Positions 54,580-64,000 of a DNA stretch of 64,000 nt are shown piece by piece. The notes under the pieces were generated by a model. It ran no database searches, had not been told where the DNA came from, and saw nothing but the letters and a program-made list of their open reading frames with translations. A program made the translations under genes and the position numbers. The stretch spans positions 1 through 64,000 of the forward strand of contig CAUYUJ010020586.1 of the NCBI GenBank assembly GCA_963575745.1, written 5' to 3'. This stretch comes from Prorocentrum cordatum. Taxonomy: Eukaryota > Sar > Dinophyceae > Prorocentrales > Prorocentraceae. The stretch's first letter is position 1. Each line of letters starts with the position of its first letter.

Positions 54580-55647
54580 TCAGCAGGCGACGACCGCCTT
54601 GTGCCGCTTGCACCCGTGCTTGGCCATGATCTCCTCGATCCTGCGCTTGTCGCCTCCAGCGCTGGCGATCTCCTCAACGAACTCGGCGCTGTCGGCCTCG
54701 TCCTGCTCCATCGCGTCAGCTTCGGAAGGGGGGCCGCCGTCAGGCGTCCGCTGGGACTCCGCAGCGGCAGCAGCCGCTTCGTCCCGCTCCCGCTGCTGCT
54801 TGGCCCTGGTCTCCTCGCTGAGCTGCTCGAGGCGCTCCAGGTCCTCCTTGAGGCGCTCCGCCAGACCGTGCTCGGCGCCAGGGGAGTTGAGCACCTGGTC
54901 CAGCCCCGACAACGTTTGGCCGAGCCCGACGATCGGCTCGTCCAAAGGCCCCTTGCCGCGCTCTGGCTGCGGCGGCAGCGGTGCTTGGCTCTGGAGCTGC
55001 CGCTGCTGCTCCTGCAAGTCCAGCATCTGCGTGTCGAGCGCCGCGAGCTGTTGCAGCGCCGCCTTCTCCTGCTCCTGCAGCAGCGCCAGCTTCTCGCGGA
55101 CGCCCGCAAGCCGCCGCTGCTGGTCCTCCTGCAACTTCTGCTGCCTGCTGATCTGGGCCCCGAGGTCGCGCAGCCTCTGTCCCAGCGGGCGCGCCGCCGC
55201 CAGCTTCGCCTTGAGCTCGGCCTGCTCCTGGACGTACGCCGCCTTGGCCCTCGCCAGGTGGGGGTCGGCACTGCCCTCGACGGTCTTGAGCAGCTCGCCC
55301 AGCTCCCGCAGCCTCTGCTTGTCCTTGTCTGACCCGCTGAGCTCCTCCTCGGCTTCCGCGGGCGGGGCCTCGGCGCGCTTGAGCTTCGCGTTGGCAGCCG
55401 CCAACTCCTGCTTGAGCTTCTGGACCTGCACCGAGTCTGCCCAAGCTGAGAAGGATCTGCCTGGCCTGCGAAGCGACGGCACCGGAGAGGCCCGATACTC
55501 CTTGAAGCAGAGTCCCTTGCCCAGCTTGCACTTGGAGCATGACGTCGCGTCGGCGTAATTGAACCACGGGAGGCCCTTGGGCCCGACGCAGCTCTTGCAG
55601 TGCCATTGCCGCCTGCTTTGCTCCGAGCGGTAATGCTGCGGCGCCAT
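54580..55647 (-). CDS. LINE-A ORF1: zinc-ribbon coiled-coil protein
   Basis: 355 residues from ATG at 55647 (MAPQHYRSEQ). Residues about 15-45 carry HCKSCVGPKGLPWFNYADAT then SCSKCKLG, a C-x2-C...C-x2-C zinc-ribbon-like motif. Residues about 70-300 are a Gln/Glu/Lys/Leu-rich coiled coil (KLKQELAAANAKLKRAEA, LLQEQEKAALQQLAALDTQM). It ends CKRHKAVVAC. By analogy with LINE ORF1 proteins it should bind the element RNA and multimerise; this is inference. An upstream frame continues open to 55755 but has no ATG. A different frame starts at the ATG directly behind the spliced leader (55811) and runs across this whole ORF; it is Arg/Ser-rich and probably a composition effect. Confidence 0.7.
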   Translation of the reverse strand: MAPQHYRSEQSRRQWHCKSCVGPKGLPWFNYADATSCSKCKLGKGLCFKEYRASPVPSLRRPGRSFSAWADSVQVQKLKQELAAANAKLKRAEAPPAEAEEELSGSDKDKQRLRELGELLKTVEGSADPHLARAKAAYVQEQAELKAKLAAARPLGQRLRDLGAQISRQQKLQEDQQRRLAGVREKLALLQEQEKAALQQLAALDTQMLDLQEQQRQLQSQAPLPPQPERGKGPLDEPIVGLGQTLSGLDQVLNSPGAEHGLAERLKEDLERLEQLSEETRAKQQRERDEAAAAAAESQRTPDGGPPSEADAMEQDEADSAEFVEEIASAGGDKRRIEEIMAKHGCKRHKAVVAC

Positions 55648-55811
55648 GCTGCGAGCTGGCCACGCAGGTCCAGCTGGAGGCGAGACGCCGTAGCCTCGCA
55701 GGCGGGGCTGCAGGCCTGGTGGTGGGTGCCCAACTCCCACGGTGAAGGCGAACAATTGTGGTCTGGCCGCGGACTAGCGGTATCCGTGTGGCCCCCAGGG
55801 GCACCAAACAT

Positions 55812-55833
55812 CTTGAGCCAAAATGGCTACGGA
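55812..55833 (-). promoter_or_regulatory. Genomic copy of the dinoflagellate spliced leader
   Basis: Minus strand reads T, then CCGTAGCCATTTTGG, then CTCAAG, an exact match to the known 22-nt dinoflagellate leader consensus (first base A, G or T). ATG follows immediately (55811-55809). The leader is normally added to mRNAs by trans-splicing and is absent from gene loci, so its presence marks reverse transcription of a mature mRNA. On its 5' side stands CTTCAG after a TCC-rich pyrimidine tract. Confidence 0.95.
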
Positions 55834-55836
55834 CTG

Positions 55837-55954
55837 AAGAGGAGGAGGAGGAGGGGGAGGAGGAGGAGGAGGAGGAAGAGGAGGAGGGGGAGGAGGAAGA
55901 GGAGGAAGAGGAGGAGGAGGAGGAGGAGGAGGAAGGGGGAGGAGGACGAGGAGG
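55837..55954. repeat. (GGA)n array at the LINE-A 5' end
   Basis: About 115 bp of GGA repeats on the plus strand, TCC in the LINE-A direction, ending three to four nt before the spliced leader. Confidence 0.95.
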
Positions 55955-55959
55955 TCCGC

Positions 55960-58480
55960 TCTCGGTTCGGGGGGCCACTTTCTGGCCTCGGGGCGCCTTC
56001 CAGCAGCTGCGCCTCGCCGCGGGGGCGCTCTGGGCGTGCCGGATCGTCCGAAAAAGGCCACGGGAGGGCCGAACCACGGCTCCAGAGCCAGAGCCGGTCG
56101 GGGGCGACGTGGACAGATGGATGGACTCCCCCGCGGCGAAGGCCCCGCCGCGGGCGTTGGATGGTGCAATCCGCGGGTGGCCCAGAATCGGGCCAATATG
56201 GGACGATCTGGCGATCGAAGGGCCGCCGATCGCTCAGGGCTGAGCGATCCCCGGGAGGTGTCAGAAACTAACGCCGGCGTCGCCACGGCGCGAACTTGCC
56301 GCGCCCCTCTGGAGGGGTTCATCCGGCTCGTCGCCCCTCTCGAACGAGGGAGCGCAAGCATGGACTCTGGTCAAGACGTTGAAGTCAGGACCGCTTTGGG
56401 CTCAGGGAAGGCTCGGGTTCTCAGGGAGCTAATTAGCCTGATGCCGTGGAACTTGTTTGTGGCCTTGGTCCGCCGTGGCCGAAAAGCCCTTTCGTTCCCT
56501 ATCGTGCGTGCCTTCTGGTTGCACGGTGACTGCAGCGACGCGTGGATTAGCGACGGGCCCCGCTTTCGTAGAGCATCGGCGCGCTCCTTCGCCAAATCGA
56601 GCGCAACTGGCCTCACGCTTCTGGGGTACCTTCCACGGTCCGTGGACCTGGCACCTACGCGCCAGATCCACAGATCCCTGATCCATGCCAGCTTGCGCCC
56701 GACTCACGGTAGGCTTGCGTCGTGTCGACCGGCGGCGACCCCGCCGCCTGCGTTCAAATTTGAACGCCGTAGGCAACCCAGAATTGGTCGATGGTGAATG
56801 ATCCGACGTTTCGGATGCGGCCGATCTTTCCAAGCTGAGCGGTCCCCGCAGTCTCAAGAGCCAACGCGCCGAAGCCGGCGCGGCAGGAATCCGCCGCGTC
56901 GTTCCCCCTCGCCCTGGGCGCCCAAGGAGGGGCGCATCCCCGGGCCCCCCTCCACGGAGCCCACCCTACGGTCGGGCCGAGGTAGAAGATCGAAGTCGGT
57001 TAGGGGAGGGCACCCTAGGAGGAGGAGAAGGAGGAGGAGGAGGAGGAGGAGGAGGAGGAGGGGGGGGGGAGGAGAAGCAGGAGGAGGATGAGGAGAAGAA
57101 GAAGAGGAAGATGCGAAACGGCGGCGCGGAGGGCGCGAGGGCGCGCGGATACAATCGGACAGAGGTCTAAAAAGATCGAGATCGTTTCGGGGAGTGCGCT
57201 CTAATGTTCTTCGTGCTTGTTGCATGTTCTCGAGCATCCTGGGGGAGGGCACCCTTGACTGCTCTCCAGTTTGGGTCAGCGGGGGGCCTCGTTTGCTTGA
57301 AGGATGTTCTTCTGTCCCAGGCCCGGCCATGCTCCACGCCACTCTACTCTGCTCCACCCGATTCTACTCCGCGCGCCGAACAACTCGCAGCTCGCGCGCA
57401 GGTGTCGCCCGTGTCGCTACACCCCGTACGCTCGGCAGAAGCCGCGGCGACAAGGGCGCCAACGGCGCGCGAGCAGCGATTATTTGTTGTTTGGTGCGGG
57501 CATTGTTTCGGTTTACGGTCAGGCGGCGCCACGCAATACCCTCGCGCAAAACAGTGGTTTTGCTAAGGCTTCCCGGCAATGGTACGGAAGCCTGGCCGGA
57601 ATAGTGCCATCTACCCTACTCTACCCTACGCTGCGATATTCAACCCAACTCTACTATAGCCTGCCCTATCCTACCCTACCCTGGGCAAGGGGGGTCGGGC
57701 GGGGCTACGACGAGTGTGAGTCCGTCCCAGAGCACTCCAGAATGCCCTCAGAGCGTTCCTGGACGCCCTGAGACAGGCCGCGGCACCCGAGACATCCTCC
57801 AGGGCCGCCGGATCTCAGAGATGTTAGATTTATTGATCCTCGCCCGATTCTAGCCTCGTCCTGTTTCGTCGCATGTGTGGTCGGCGGCCAAGGAAGGGGT
57901 CCAAGGAGCAGTTTTTGAGGGCCCCGGACCCCTCTGTCTCAAATCTTCCTGGGCCTGGCGCGCCTTCTCGCGTGCTTTTTTCGGGCGAAGGGGAGGGGGG
58001 GGGGGGGGGGGTGGAGGAGCCCCTGACCCAAGCACGGTGGCGGGATGCGCCGAAGGCCGCGAGATATCCGGGGGCCGCCCGCGGAGTGCCCATGGAACGC
58101 CCGCGGCGGGGCCGCCGTCGCAGGAAAGTCTGTCCGACGTGCCTGTTCTCGATCCCCACCACCACCTGAAGTTGGAGGGTGGGTCCTCCTCCTCAGAATT
58201 TTTGCCTTGGACATCCCGCCTCTTCAACACTCGCAGAGCGAAGGAGGCGCGGCGCCACATTGGGGCCCCGGTGGAAGGCGGACAGCCAGATCCATACGAT
58301 CCAACACATCCAACCCCCAACACAAAAGACGAGAGTGTGAGCATCGGCCTGCGGCAGGCCCTGCTTAGCACACTCAAGAAGATGATTGGCACAAGTGTTC
58401 GTGAACAAAGTGGTCTCCAAAAGAGATCCGTGGCGCGGATGCTCGTCTCTGAACAAAGACCCCCAGCCTTCCGCAACCTT
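55960..58480. other. No supportable gene; weak direct repeat and a GGA array
   Basis: A weak direct repeat pairs about 56165-56245 with 56775-56855 (shared words CCCAGAAT, GCGGCCGATC, GCTGAGCG-TCCCCG). GGA array at 57018-57110. CTACC words at 57605-57685. G run at 57995-58010. A 253-residue plus-strand frame at 56036-56797 shows no domain and is not supported. Confidence 0.45.
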
Positions 58481-58489
58481 GGCCCCAGG

Positions 58490-61400
58490 AGTCCAGAACG
58501 GGGGAATGAGCCCGAGAGGACCCCTGGGCCACGGAAGGCGACCATTCTTGAGCATCCGCACCTGCTTCTTCCAAACATCCTCTTATCAGGTCACGTGGGT
58601 GGCGGCCTGAACATAGATTCCGCAACGGCTGCAAAAGAGAATCCCCTGCCCCGCGGCAAGGGCCCCGGCCGCTCGGAAGGCGCGGGGAGGGGAAGGGGGA
58701 ACAAGCGGGCAAAGGAGGGAGCGAAGGGCAGGGGCGAGGAGGCCACGTGCCGAACTCTCGGCCGCGTTCGCAGTCCGAAAAGTCCTGGGACACTCGAAGC
58801 ACCGCCAAACATCGCCCATCCATATGACTTTATGAGCAAGATAAACATGTCTCTGCTTTTCAGGCCTGGCTCTGGGAGCTCTGCCTAACTCGCCAACTCG
58901 TTCTCGAGCGGACGGCCACTCTTCCAGAACAGCCGCCGCCAAGTCGGCAACAAGGTTCCATTCAAAGGGCTGGGCGGTGATGGTGGCAACATCTTGGGGG
59001 GACCTATAAACGCCCGCCGCCTCTTTAGCATGCGCGTCGGCCCAGTTGTTGCCTCGTGCTTTCCACCTTGGCTGGCCCCCGGAGTCTTCCTTTAAATGGG
59101 CTATGACGTTGTGAATCATCCAGGCCCTTGGGGCCACATTCTTAATCCTGCGCCAGTGACCGCTCTCGACAGTCTTACCTCTGGAGGCCTTCAGCATGTC
59201 CCGAGCCGAGCAATCGGCGAACGCGTCCAGACAGGCCCCTTCCTCTGGGGGGGGTCCTGGCCCTGGTGCTCGATCATGCGCATCAAGCCGCGGTGCTCTG
59301 CAAGCGCTGCTGTTTGGGGAAGCCCACGAGGCATGGGCCCCATCATCTCCCTGACTAAATTTCCGTCGTCGTCAACTTCCACAGCGGCCCAACCACCCCG
59401 AGCCCCCACATCCGCTTTAGGATCCCAAACAGAGCCGTCCGAGAAAACCTTGGCATTGTGCGGGGGCGAGAACGGGTCGGTCGGCCCCTCCTGGTCGAAA
59501 TATCTGACAGAGTCTCCAATCGGGGCCTCGAGCTCGATCTCGGGCACAGGGGTCCACAGCGAGCTGAACAGAGGGTCCTGCTCCCCTGCTGCTAGCGCCT
59601 CCTCCAGGAGGTCTTGGCCCTGCGCAAGCCTGGCAGATGCCCCATGGGGGCGCGTCAAAATCCTGTGCCACAGCGAATCAATGGCTGGGCAAAACTTACA
59701 ATACGGGATGATCTCATAACCCCAGCTGTGGAGCGACGCAGCAGTGGTATACGCACGACAGAAAATCTTCCTGAGGGTCTTTTGCTTCGTAAAGCTGCAA
59801 CCCTTACTCCTGAGCTTTGTCCTGATGGGCTGGGTCCAGAGTCCTCTCCTGAATTTCGAGCACCCTTGGATGATCCCTGTCCTGGATAAGCTTGTCGGCG
59901 CTGGCATTGAGATACTTCCGCTGAATATCTTGATAGAAAATCCTTCTCACCACCTCTGGTGGGGAGTCCGTCAGGCCGACGGGGGCGCCGCGTGCTGGGG
60001 TGAATCTGGCCTGGTTGACAAAGGTCCACCCAGCTTCCGCCCCCCGCAACGGAGCATCAAGGATAGGATGCGTGCCTCTGCGGCGCCAGCCAAGACTCGG
60101 AGGTGTCCTAACCAGCGCCTCCAAGCACGCGTGAAAAAAAAAAGCCTTGGTAAGAGCCCCTGAACATGAGCCATCTGGCGCCCGCAACTTCGGGCCCGTG
60201 CCCCCCCCCCCCACCATCCTCGAGCATATCTGACGACGGCGCCACCTGCATGGCTCAGCGGGTCCTTCGAGGTCTCCGTGGCCCAGACGAAGTCGAAGGG
60301 GGCCCCGAGGCACCATATACCAAGCGCCTTAGCCCCCATAATTCTGAGCTGGTGGATTTCTCTAGGACATAGACCAACCACGTCACTGCCATACGTCATG
60401 CTCGGTTGTTGGCCCACAAAGAACAGTTTAGCCTTAGTCCCAGCCATTCCCCTGAGGTTCCTTGTCTTGGGCATCCTGCGGGGCGCTTTGGACCGACGGC
60501 TTCGTCTCTTGGCAAGGTCGGGGGCCCTCTTGGAGCAACTGCGGGGACCTTTCCTGGCGTGGGCCTTGTTGGGGACCCTCGAGCACTTGTTATCTATGGA
60601 GAAGTCCACCCCCAGGTTCACAACCTCCCCCGTTAGCGTGTGCGCGTACTGGCCAGAGCACTTCTGGGCCCCCTCCATGACCTCCCTGGAGTTGGACGTG
60701 AAACGCCCTTTCTTCAGCGAGACCGGGAGCCCCAATCTGTTGGCACACGCGCTGAAAAGTTGCCCTGCCATCTGAGCAATACTATTTAAACAACTAGCAA
60801 CCTCTCTGTGGGCTCCGTCCACTTCAAGGTCATCTATATGGATCGTGAAGCTAGTGTTCTCGATGGGCTCTATATCTCGGACCGTGGGCACCATGGAAGC
60901 CTTCATTTCGAATGTAGCAGTACTGCTCCCAGCGACTACCCCCTGGTCGGGGTAAAGTAGGGGCGATCAGACACGATCCATCATAACCGCTCTTGGCCAT
61001 CTGTAACTGGAGATGGCAGCGCGCAAAACGTGCAGCGGAAATCCACAAAGCTTACACTCTTCCCATAGGGCTGAGTGTCGCACGCGCTCGTAGCACTGGA
61101 GAAGGTCGGCAAGCAAAATTCCCACCTGCAACCCACTCTCGTCTGCTGACACAATCCTCGCCGCCTGCCTCCAGATACCATCCGTCGTACTCCTCCTCGG
61201 CGCCACGTTGGAAACCTCCATCCTCCAGCTGAGCCCCCCGCTCCTTGCAGTTTCCTGCCGAGACCTTCGAATGCAAACGTGAGAAGCTCTGGTAGAAGCC
61301 AATCGGCCTTCTTCCCGCCTCGGGCTTCTGGAACAACAGCACAAGCAAGACTCGCAGCGAAGATGGGGCATGGCCCGTCGCCGCCTGCAGGGGGAAAAGC

Positions 61401-63180
61401 GACGACATGGTGTTGAGGGCCTCGTCGGAGAGACACGAATAATGCCGAGGATGGAACCCGTCGACCGCTATCCTGTTCGCCTTGATTCCTTTCGAGATCC
61501 TCCCATAGGTATCTGCATCTGGTGCCTCTAAGATGACATAATCAGGTGGGGGGGGCAACTGCAGGGGCCCCATGCAAGACTCGTCCGCCTTCCAGGCGGC
61601 CTCCCAGAGATTCTGCTGAGCCTCGAACCTGGCACTGAAGCTGCTCGTGAAACCTCCCTCCTCCAGCTCGATGACATCCTCCTTGAAGTCCGTCGCAACT
61701 TTGGTGTGCGCATGGGCCCAGCGGGCCCCCCCCTGGAGGGCTTCGGAGCACCAATCAGACCACCTCTGGTTGCTGTGAATCTCTTCAACCTTGAACGCGT
61801 GCTGCCCGATTATGGCCGCGAGCTTCGCCCGAGAATCCAACTCGAGTTCAGCTTCCAGCCGAGGTTCATAATCCAAACAGAGCAGCTTCTTGCCCATGTA
61901 CTGCATGAGCGGCTTCCAAGAAGGCTCACCCTCTGGCCAAATGTGCTTGAATGGTAGCCGCCGCCCACGAGCTGCATGGGTCACCAATCTGCGAAAATAT
62001 GGCATGCTTGTCGGGCTGCCGTGCTTCCGAAATAGGGCCAGGAACTCCCGCAAGAGCCTGGGCGCCCATCCGACGTCGCGCGAAACTGACCTGAAGGGGC
62101 CGCACTTGGCGATCAGGAGTTTTGCCAACGGCGCCGGCTCGAAGACGCGCGGGGGCCCTCCAAGAAGCCCGTGGACGTCATCCTCGTCGACCTGATATGC
62201 CCCTTCGAGCTCGCGCCAAGCCCTGGGCGCCCAGTTCTGGTAAACGCGACCCAGAATCTGTTGGTGCTCTTCCAGACGAGCTCCCGGCGCTGGTTGAAGT
62301 CTGCCTTCGTCCAACCTGAGGTCCTCCAAGGGTCCTGCAAAGGCAGCCTGAAGGTCATCAAAACTAGGCGGGGCGGGAGGGGGCCACACGGGCCTCAGGT
62401 GAGGAAGCTTCTGGATCCCAGCAAGGTTGGCAGCGATTATCGCCCCCGTGTCCTCAGCCAAGCCAAGCAGTACCAGGGCGGCGCGGCACCACTGCTGCTC
62501 CCAGATCTGCCTCGCAGAACTGCGCCCCGAAGCTGAGCGAGTGGCTGCGTATAAAATAATCTGGAACTGCCGAATGGTCTGATTGCACCAGTGCGCAGTC
62601 AACTGGCTGAACGATCTGCCCTCCATATCGCCTCTAAGTTGAAGTCCCCTCCTGCAGCGAACGGGGTCCCGATCTCGAGTATGTTCTTGCCCATGGCCTC
62701 CCCCGGCAACACGTTTTCGGGGCCCATGCCCGATCCTGAATGCCAATAATTGCTGTAGATACTCAGAAGCCCGAAAGACCGAGACCTGAACAAACACTGT
62801 GGCATGCGCCCAGGGGAAAGTATGAAGAGGGCACGGGGGGGTCCACCCACAGGTCAAAAGGCTTCCTGTGCAAAATGGCCACCCCCGCGCTCGGGATTTT
62901 TCCCCCCTGGAGACACGGCGCCCAAAAATAAGCCCACCCCCGCTTGAGGAGGGCGGCCTTCACTTCAAAAACACGATTCAACGCTAGCTTATGTTCCTGG
63001 ACTAGTACAATAGACGCATTGCAAGTCTTTACGAACTCAGACGTGGCATTCCAGCAGGACCCCTCGACCGTGCAGATCTTGAGCCCCCGCTGGGCGGCTC
63101 TAACACCGTGAGCCTCGCTGGTGGGCCCCGCGTCCCCAGACGCAGGCCCAGAAGTGAAACGTTCGATAAAAGAGGCCCAG
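58490..63180 (-). pseudogene. LINE-C ORF2: broken endonuclease-RT-RNase H
   Basis: Endonuclease: KICTVEGSCWNATSEFVKTC then ASIVLVQEHKLALNRV and KIPSAGVAILHRKP (about 63090-62850), then in another frame FAAGGDFNLEAIW (about 62660). RT: linker 62640-61500; FQKPEAGRRPIGFYQSFSRL near 61310; motif A GILLADLLQCYERVRHSALW near 61110; motif B GVVAGSSTATFEMKASMV near 60920; motif C FTIHIDDLEVDG near 60835. RNase H: AKVFSDGSVWD and LPQTAALAEHRGL (59460-59290), GNNWADAHAKEAAG (59060). Tail: RCFECPRTF, FCSRCGIYV, and after two stops RMLKNGRLPWPRGPLG, which parallels the LINE-A end. The pieces lie in three frames, so the gene is dead. Confidence 0.75.
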
Positions 63181-63190
63181 GAGGGGGCGG

Positions 63191-64000
63191 TCAGGGCTTC
63201 TCCGAAGCCCGTGCTCTCACGGCCGCCTCGCGCTTCTCGCGCGAACGGCTCCGCCGCGGCGACCGCCCCCCTGGCAGATCAGAAGCGCCTGCCTCGCGGG
63301 CCCCAGCGCCGCCTGCTCTGCCTCCTTGGTCTGCTGCTGGTTGTGGCGCACTCGCTGCCACTCCGCTGCCGTTCAGCTTCATGTTCGCGGGGCCATCTGC
63401 TGCTGCCGCTGGCATCTCTGGCTGTGCCAACGGGGCCGCTAGCCCTGGGGCTTGGGCAGGTGGTGCTGGTCCTGGATCTCCTGCTGGTTGCACTTCGACT
63501 GGGGCTGCCTCGTTCGCCGACAGCGCCGCCGCCAACGCCTGGAAAGCCGTCGCTAAGTGCTGGTCGTCCGCCGTCGCCATGCCCATTGACTCCAGCGCCG
63601 TCTTCATGGCGCAGAAACTGGCCGCGGCCGCCTGGGGCGCTGGGGTGGGCTGCTGGTGCTGTCGGATTAGTTCGTCCTGCTCAACCTGGAGGGTCTGAAC
63701 CTCAGCACGTGCCGTGGTCAATAACGCCCCCTCATTGGATATCTTTTCTTCAATCTCAGAAGCCCTCGTGCGTGCTGCTTCTAGTTGCTCTCGGAGTGGT
63801 GCAACACCCTTTTGTTTTACCTCGATGCTCTTCATCTTGCCTTTCAAGCGTTGCGTGTTCGCCGGGGTCAGCTGTGTCGGGGTCTTCTGCGCGTCCCGCT
63901 TGGCCCGCGCCTCATTCAACACGCCGTTGGGGGGGTCGAGGAGCTGCTTCTGGGCTTCAGCTGGGAGGTCGAAACGCCCGACCTGATCAACTGTTTGCTG
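63191..64000 (-). CDS. LINE-C ORF1: coiled-coil protein (partial)
   Basis: Open from the right edge (QQTVDQVGRFDLPAEAQKQL) to the stop at 63191. It has a helical charged region with heptads (QRLKGKMKSIEVKQKGVAPL, RTRASEIEEKISNEGA, VQTLQVEQDELIRQHQQ), an Ala/Pro/Gln-rich linker and a C-terminal basic, Ser/Arg-rich end (RSPRRSRSREKREAAVRARA). The N-terminus and any zinc ribbon lie outside the window. Position directly before ORF2 and the coiled coil support an ORF1 role in RNA binding and multimerisation (inference). The frame is intact here although ORF2 is broken. Confidence 0.6.
   Translation of the reverse strand, partial: QQTVDQVGRFDLPAEAQKQLLDPPNGVLNEARAKRDAQKTPTQLTPANTQRLKGKMKSIEVKQKGVAPLREQLEAARTRASEIEEKISNEGALLTTARAEVQTLQVEQDELIRQHQQPTPAPQAAAASFCAMKTALESMGMATADDQHLATAFQALAAALSANEAAPVEVQPAGDPGPAPPAQAPGLAAPLAQPEMPAAAADGPANMKLNGSGVAASAPQPAADQGGRAGGAGAREAGASDLPGGRSPRRSRSREKREAAVRARASEKP

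Larger units (their letters stand above)
49420..55833 (-). mobile_element. LINE-A: nearly intact non-LTR retrotransposon with spliced leader
   Basis: About 6.4 kb, minus strand. Order: 22-nt spliced leader (55833-55812), ORF1 (55647-54580), 49-nt gap, ORF2 with AP endonuclease, RT, zinc finger and RNase H (54530-49514), about 95-nt 3' UTR, then (TCC)n. GGA/TCC arrays abut both ends. One frameshift in the endonuclease domain is the only clear lesion. High GC and long intact frames suggest recent insertion. It belongs to the AP-endonuclease plus RNase H class of LINE, like LINE-C but clearly diverged from it. Confidence 0.85.
58490..64000 (-). mobile_element. LINE-C: decayed relative of LINE-A, runs off the right edge
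   Basis: Minus strand, at least 5.5 kb. ORF1 coiled coil (64000-63191) then ORF2 pieces for AP endonuclease, RT, RNase H and a Cys-rich tail (about 63180-58490). At least four frame changes and stops. Same domain order as LINE-A, but sequence is strongly diverged. No (TCC)n tail is evident at its 3' side, so the end may be lost or beyond what I can recognise. Confidence 0.75.

Noticed and set aside
56036-56797. 253-residue plus-strand ORF as a gene
   Set aside because: No domain, start context or splice signals, and a weak direct repeat crosses it; such lengths are expected by chance at this GC content.
1-64000. tRNA, rRNA or spliced-leader RNA genes
   Set aside because: No convincing tRNA B-box with matching arms, rRNA segment or SL-RNA gene body was seen; the only leader copy lacks the downstream SL-RNA intron sequence. 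A covariance-model scan would be decisive.

Overview
The window is almost certainly nuclear DNA of a dinoflagellate. The best single piece of evidence is a complete copy of the 22-nt dinoflagellate spliced leader (SL), on the minus strand at 55812-55833, directly upstream of a LINE retrotransposon. Other features fit: high GC with abrupt AT-rich islands, very dense microsatellites (above all GGA/TCC), several LINE lineages of the type I know from dinoflagellate genomes, and a multi-exon minus-strand gene at the left edge whose charged, low-complexity protein style resembles Prorocentrum-type predicted proteins. The genus is inference from memory; the dinoflagellate call is strong. I recognise no bacterial operon, rRNA, tRNA or CRISPR.

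Layout. 1-7.9 kb: minus-strand coding exons (388-1, 932-610, 2390-1073, 4002-3925, 5743-4257 and perhaps 7864-7610) separated by GGA, CT and hairpin repeats that look like introns; whether this is one gene or several is unresolved. 6-13.3 kb: repeat-dominated DNA with a 250-bp A-tract, minisatellites, an AT-rich island, a 958-bp tract with only eight T on the plus strand, a decayed RT fragment and a 90-bp satellite. 13.4-14.6 kb: one copy of a composite hairpin/decamer dispersed repeat. 15.6-22.6 kb: a decayed plus-strand LINE (LINE-B) encoding a small membrane protein, a Pro/Thr/Ala-rich region with two HPGP motifs, a reverse transcriptase and a C-terminal nuclease-like domain, ending in a (TCC)n tail. 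22.7-26.2 kb: antisense fragments of related LINEs and two inverted minisatellite arrays. 26-49 kb: mostly repeat graveyard with decamer blocks, three kinds of MITE-like element, a SINE-like pair with (TCC)n tails and a second T-poor tract. 49.4-55.8 kb: a nearly intact minus-strand LINE (LINE-A) with an SL at its 5' end and (TCC)n arrays on both sides. 58.5-64 kb: a decayed minus-strand relative (LINE-C), running off the right edge.

How it works together. LINE-A and LINE-C have an ORF1 with a coiled coil, then AP-endonuclease, reverse transcriptase and RNase H. LINE-B lacks a visible AP endonuclease and instead has a C-terminal block with a restriction-like nuclease signature. LINE-A, LINE-B and a SINE-like repeat all end in (TCC)n, which suggests a shared tail or target preference. 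The SL at the LINE-A 5' end shows that a trans-spliced mRNA was the template for its insertion.

Most long open frames here are composition artefacts of T-free, GGA-repeat or 90-bp repeat DNA and are not annotated as genes. Intron boundaries are proposed from sequence only.
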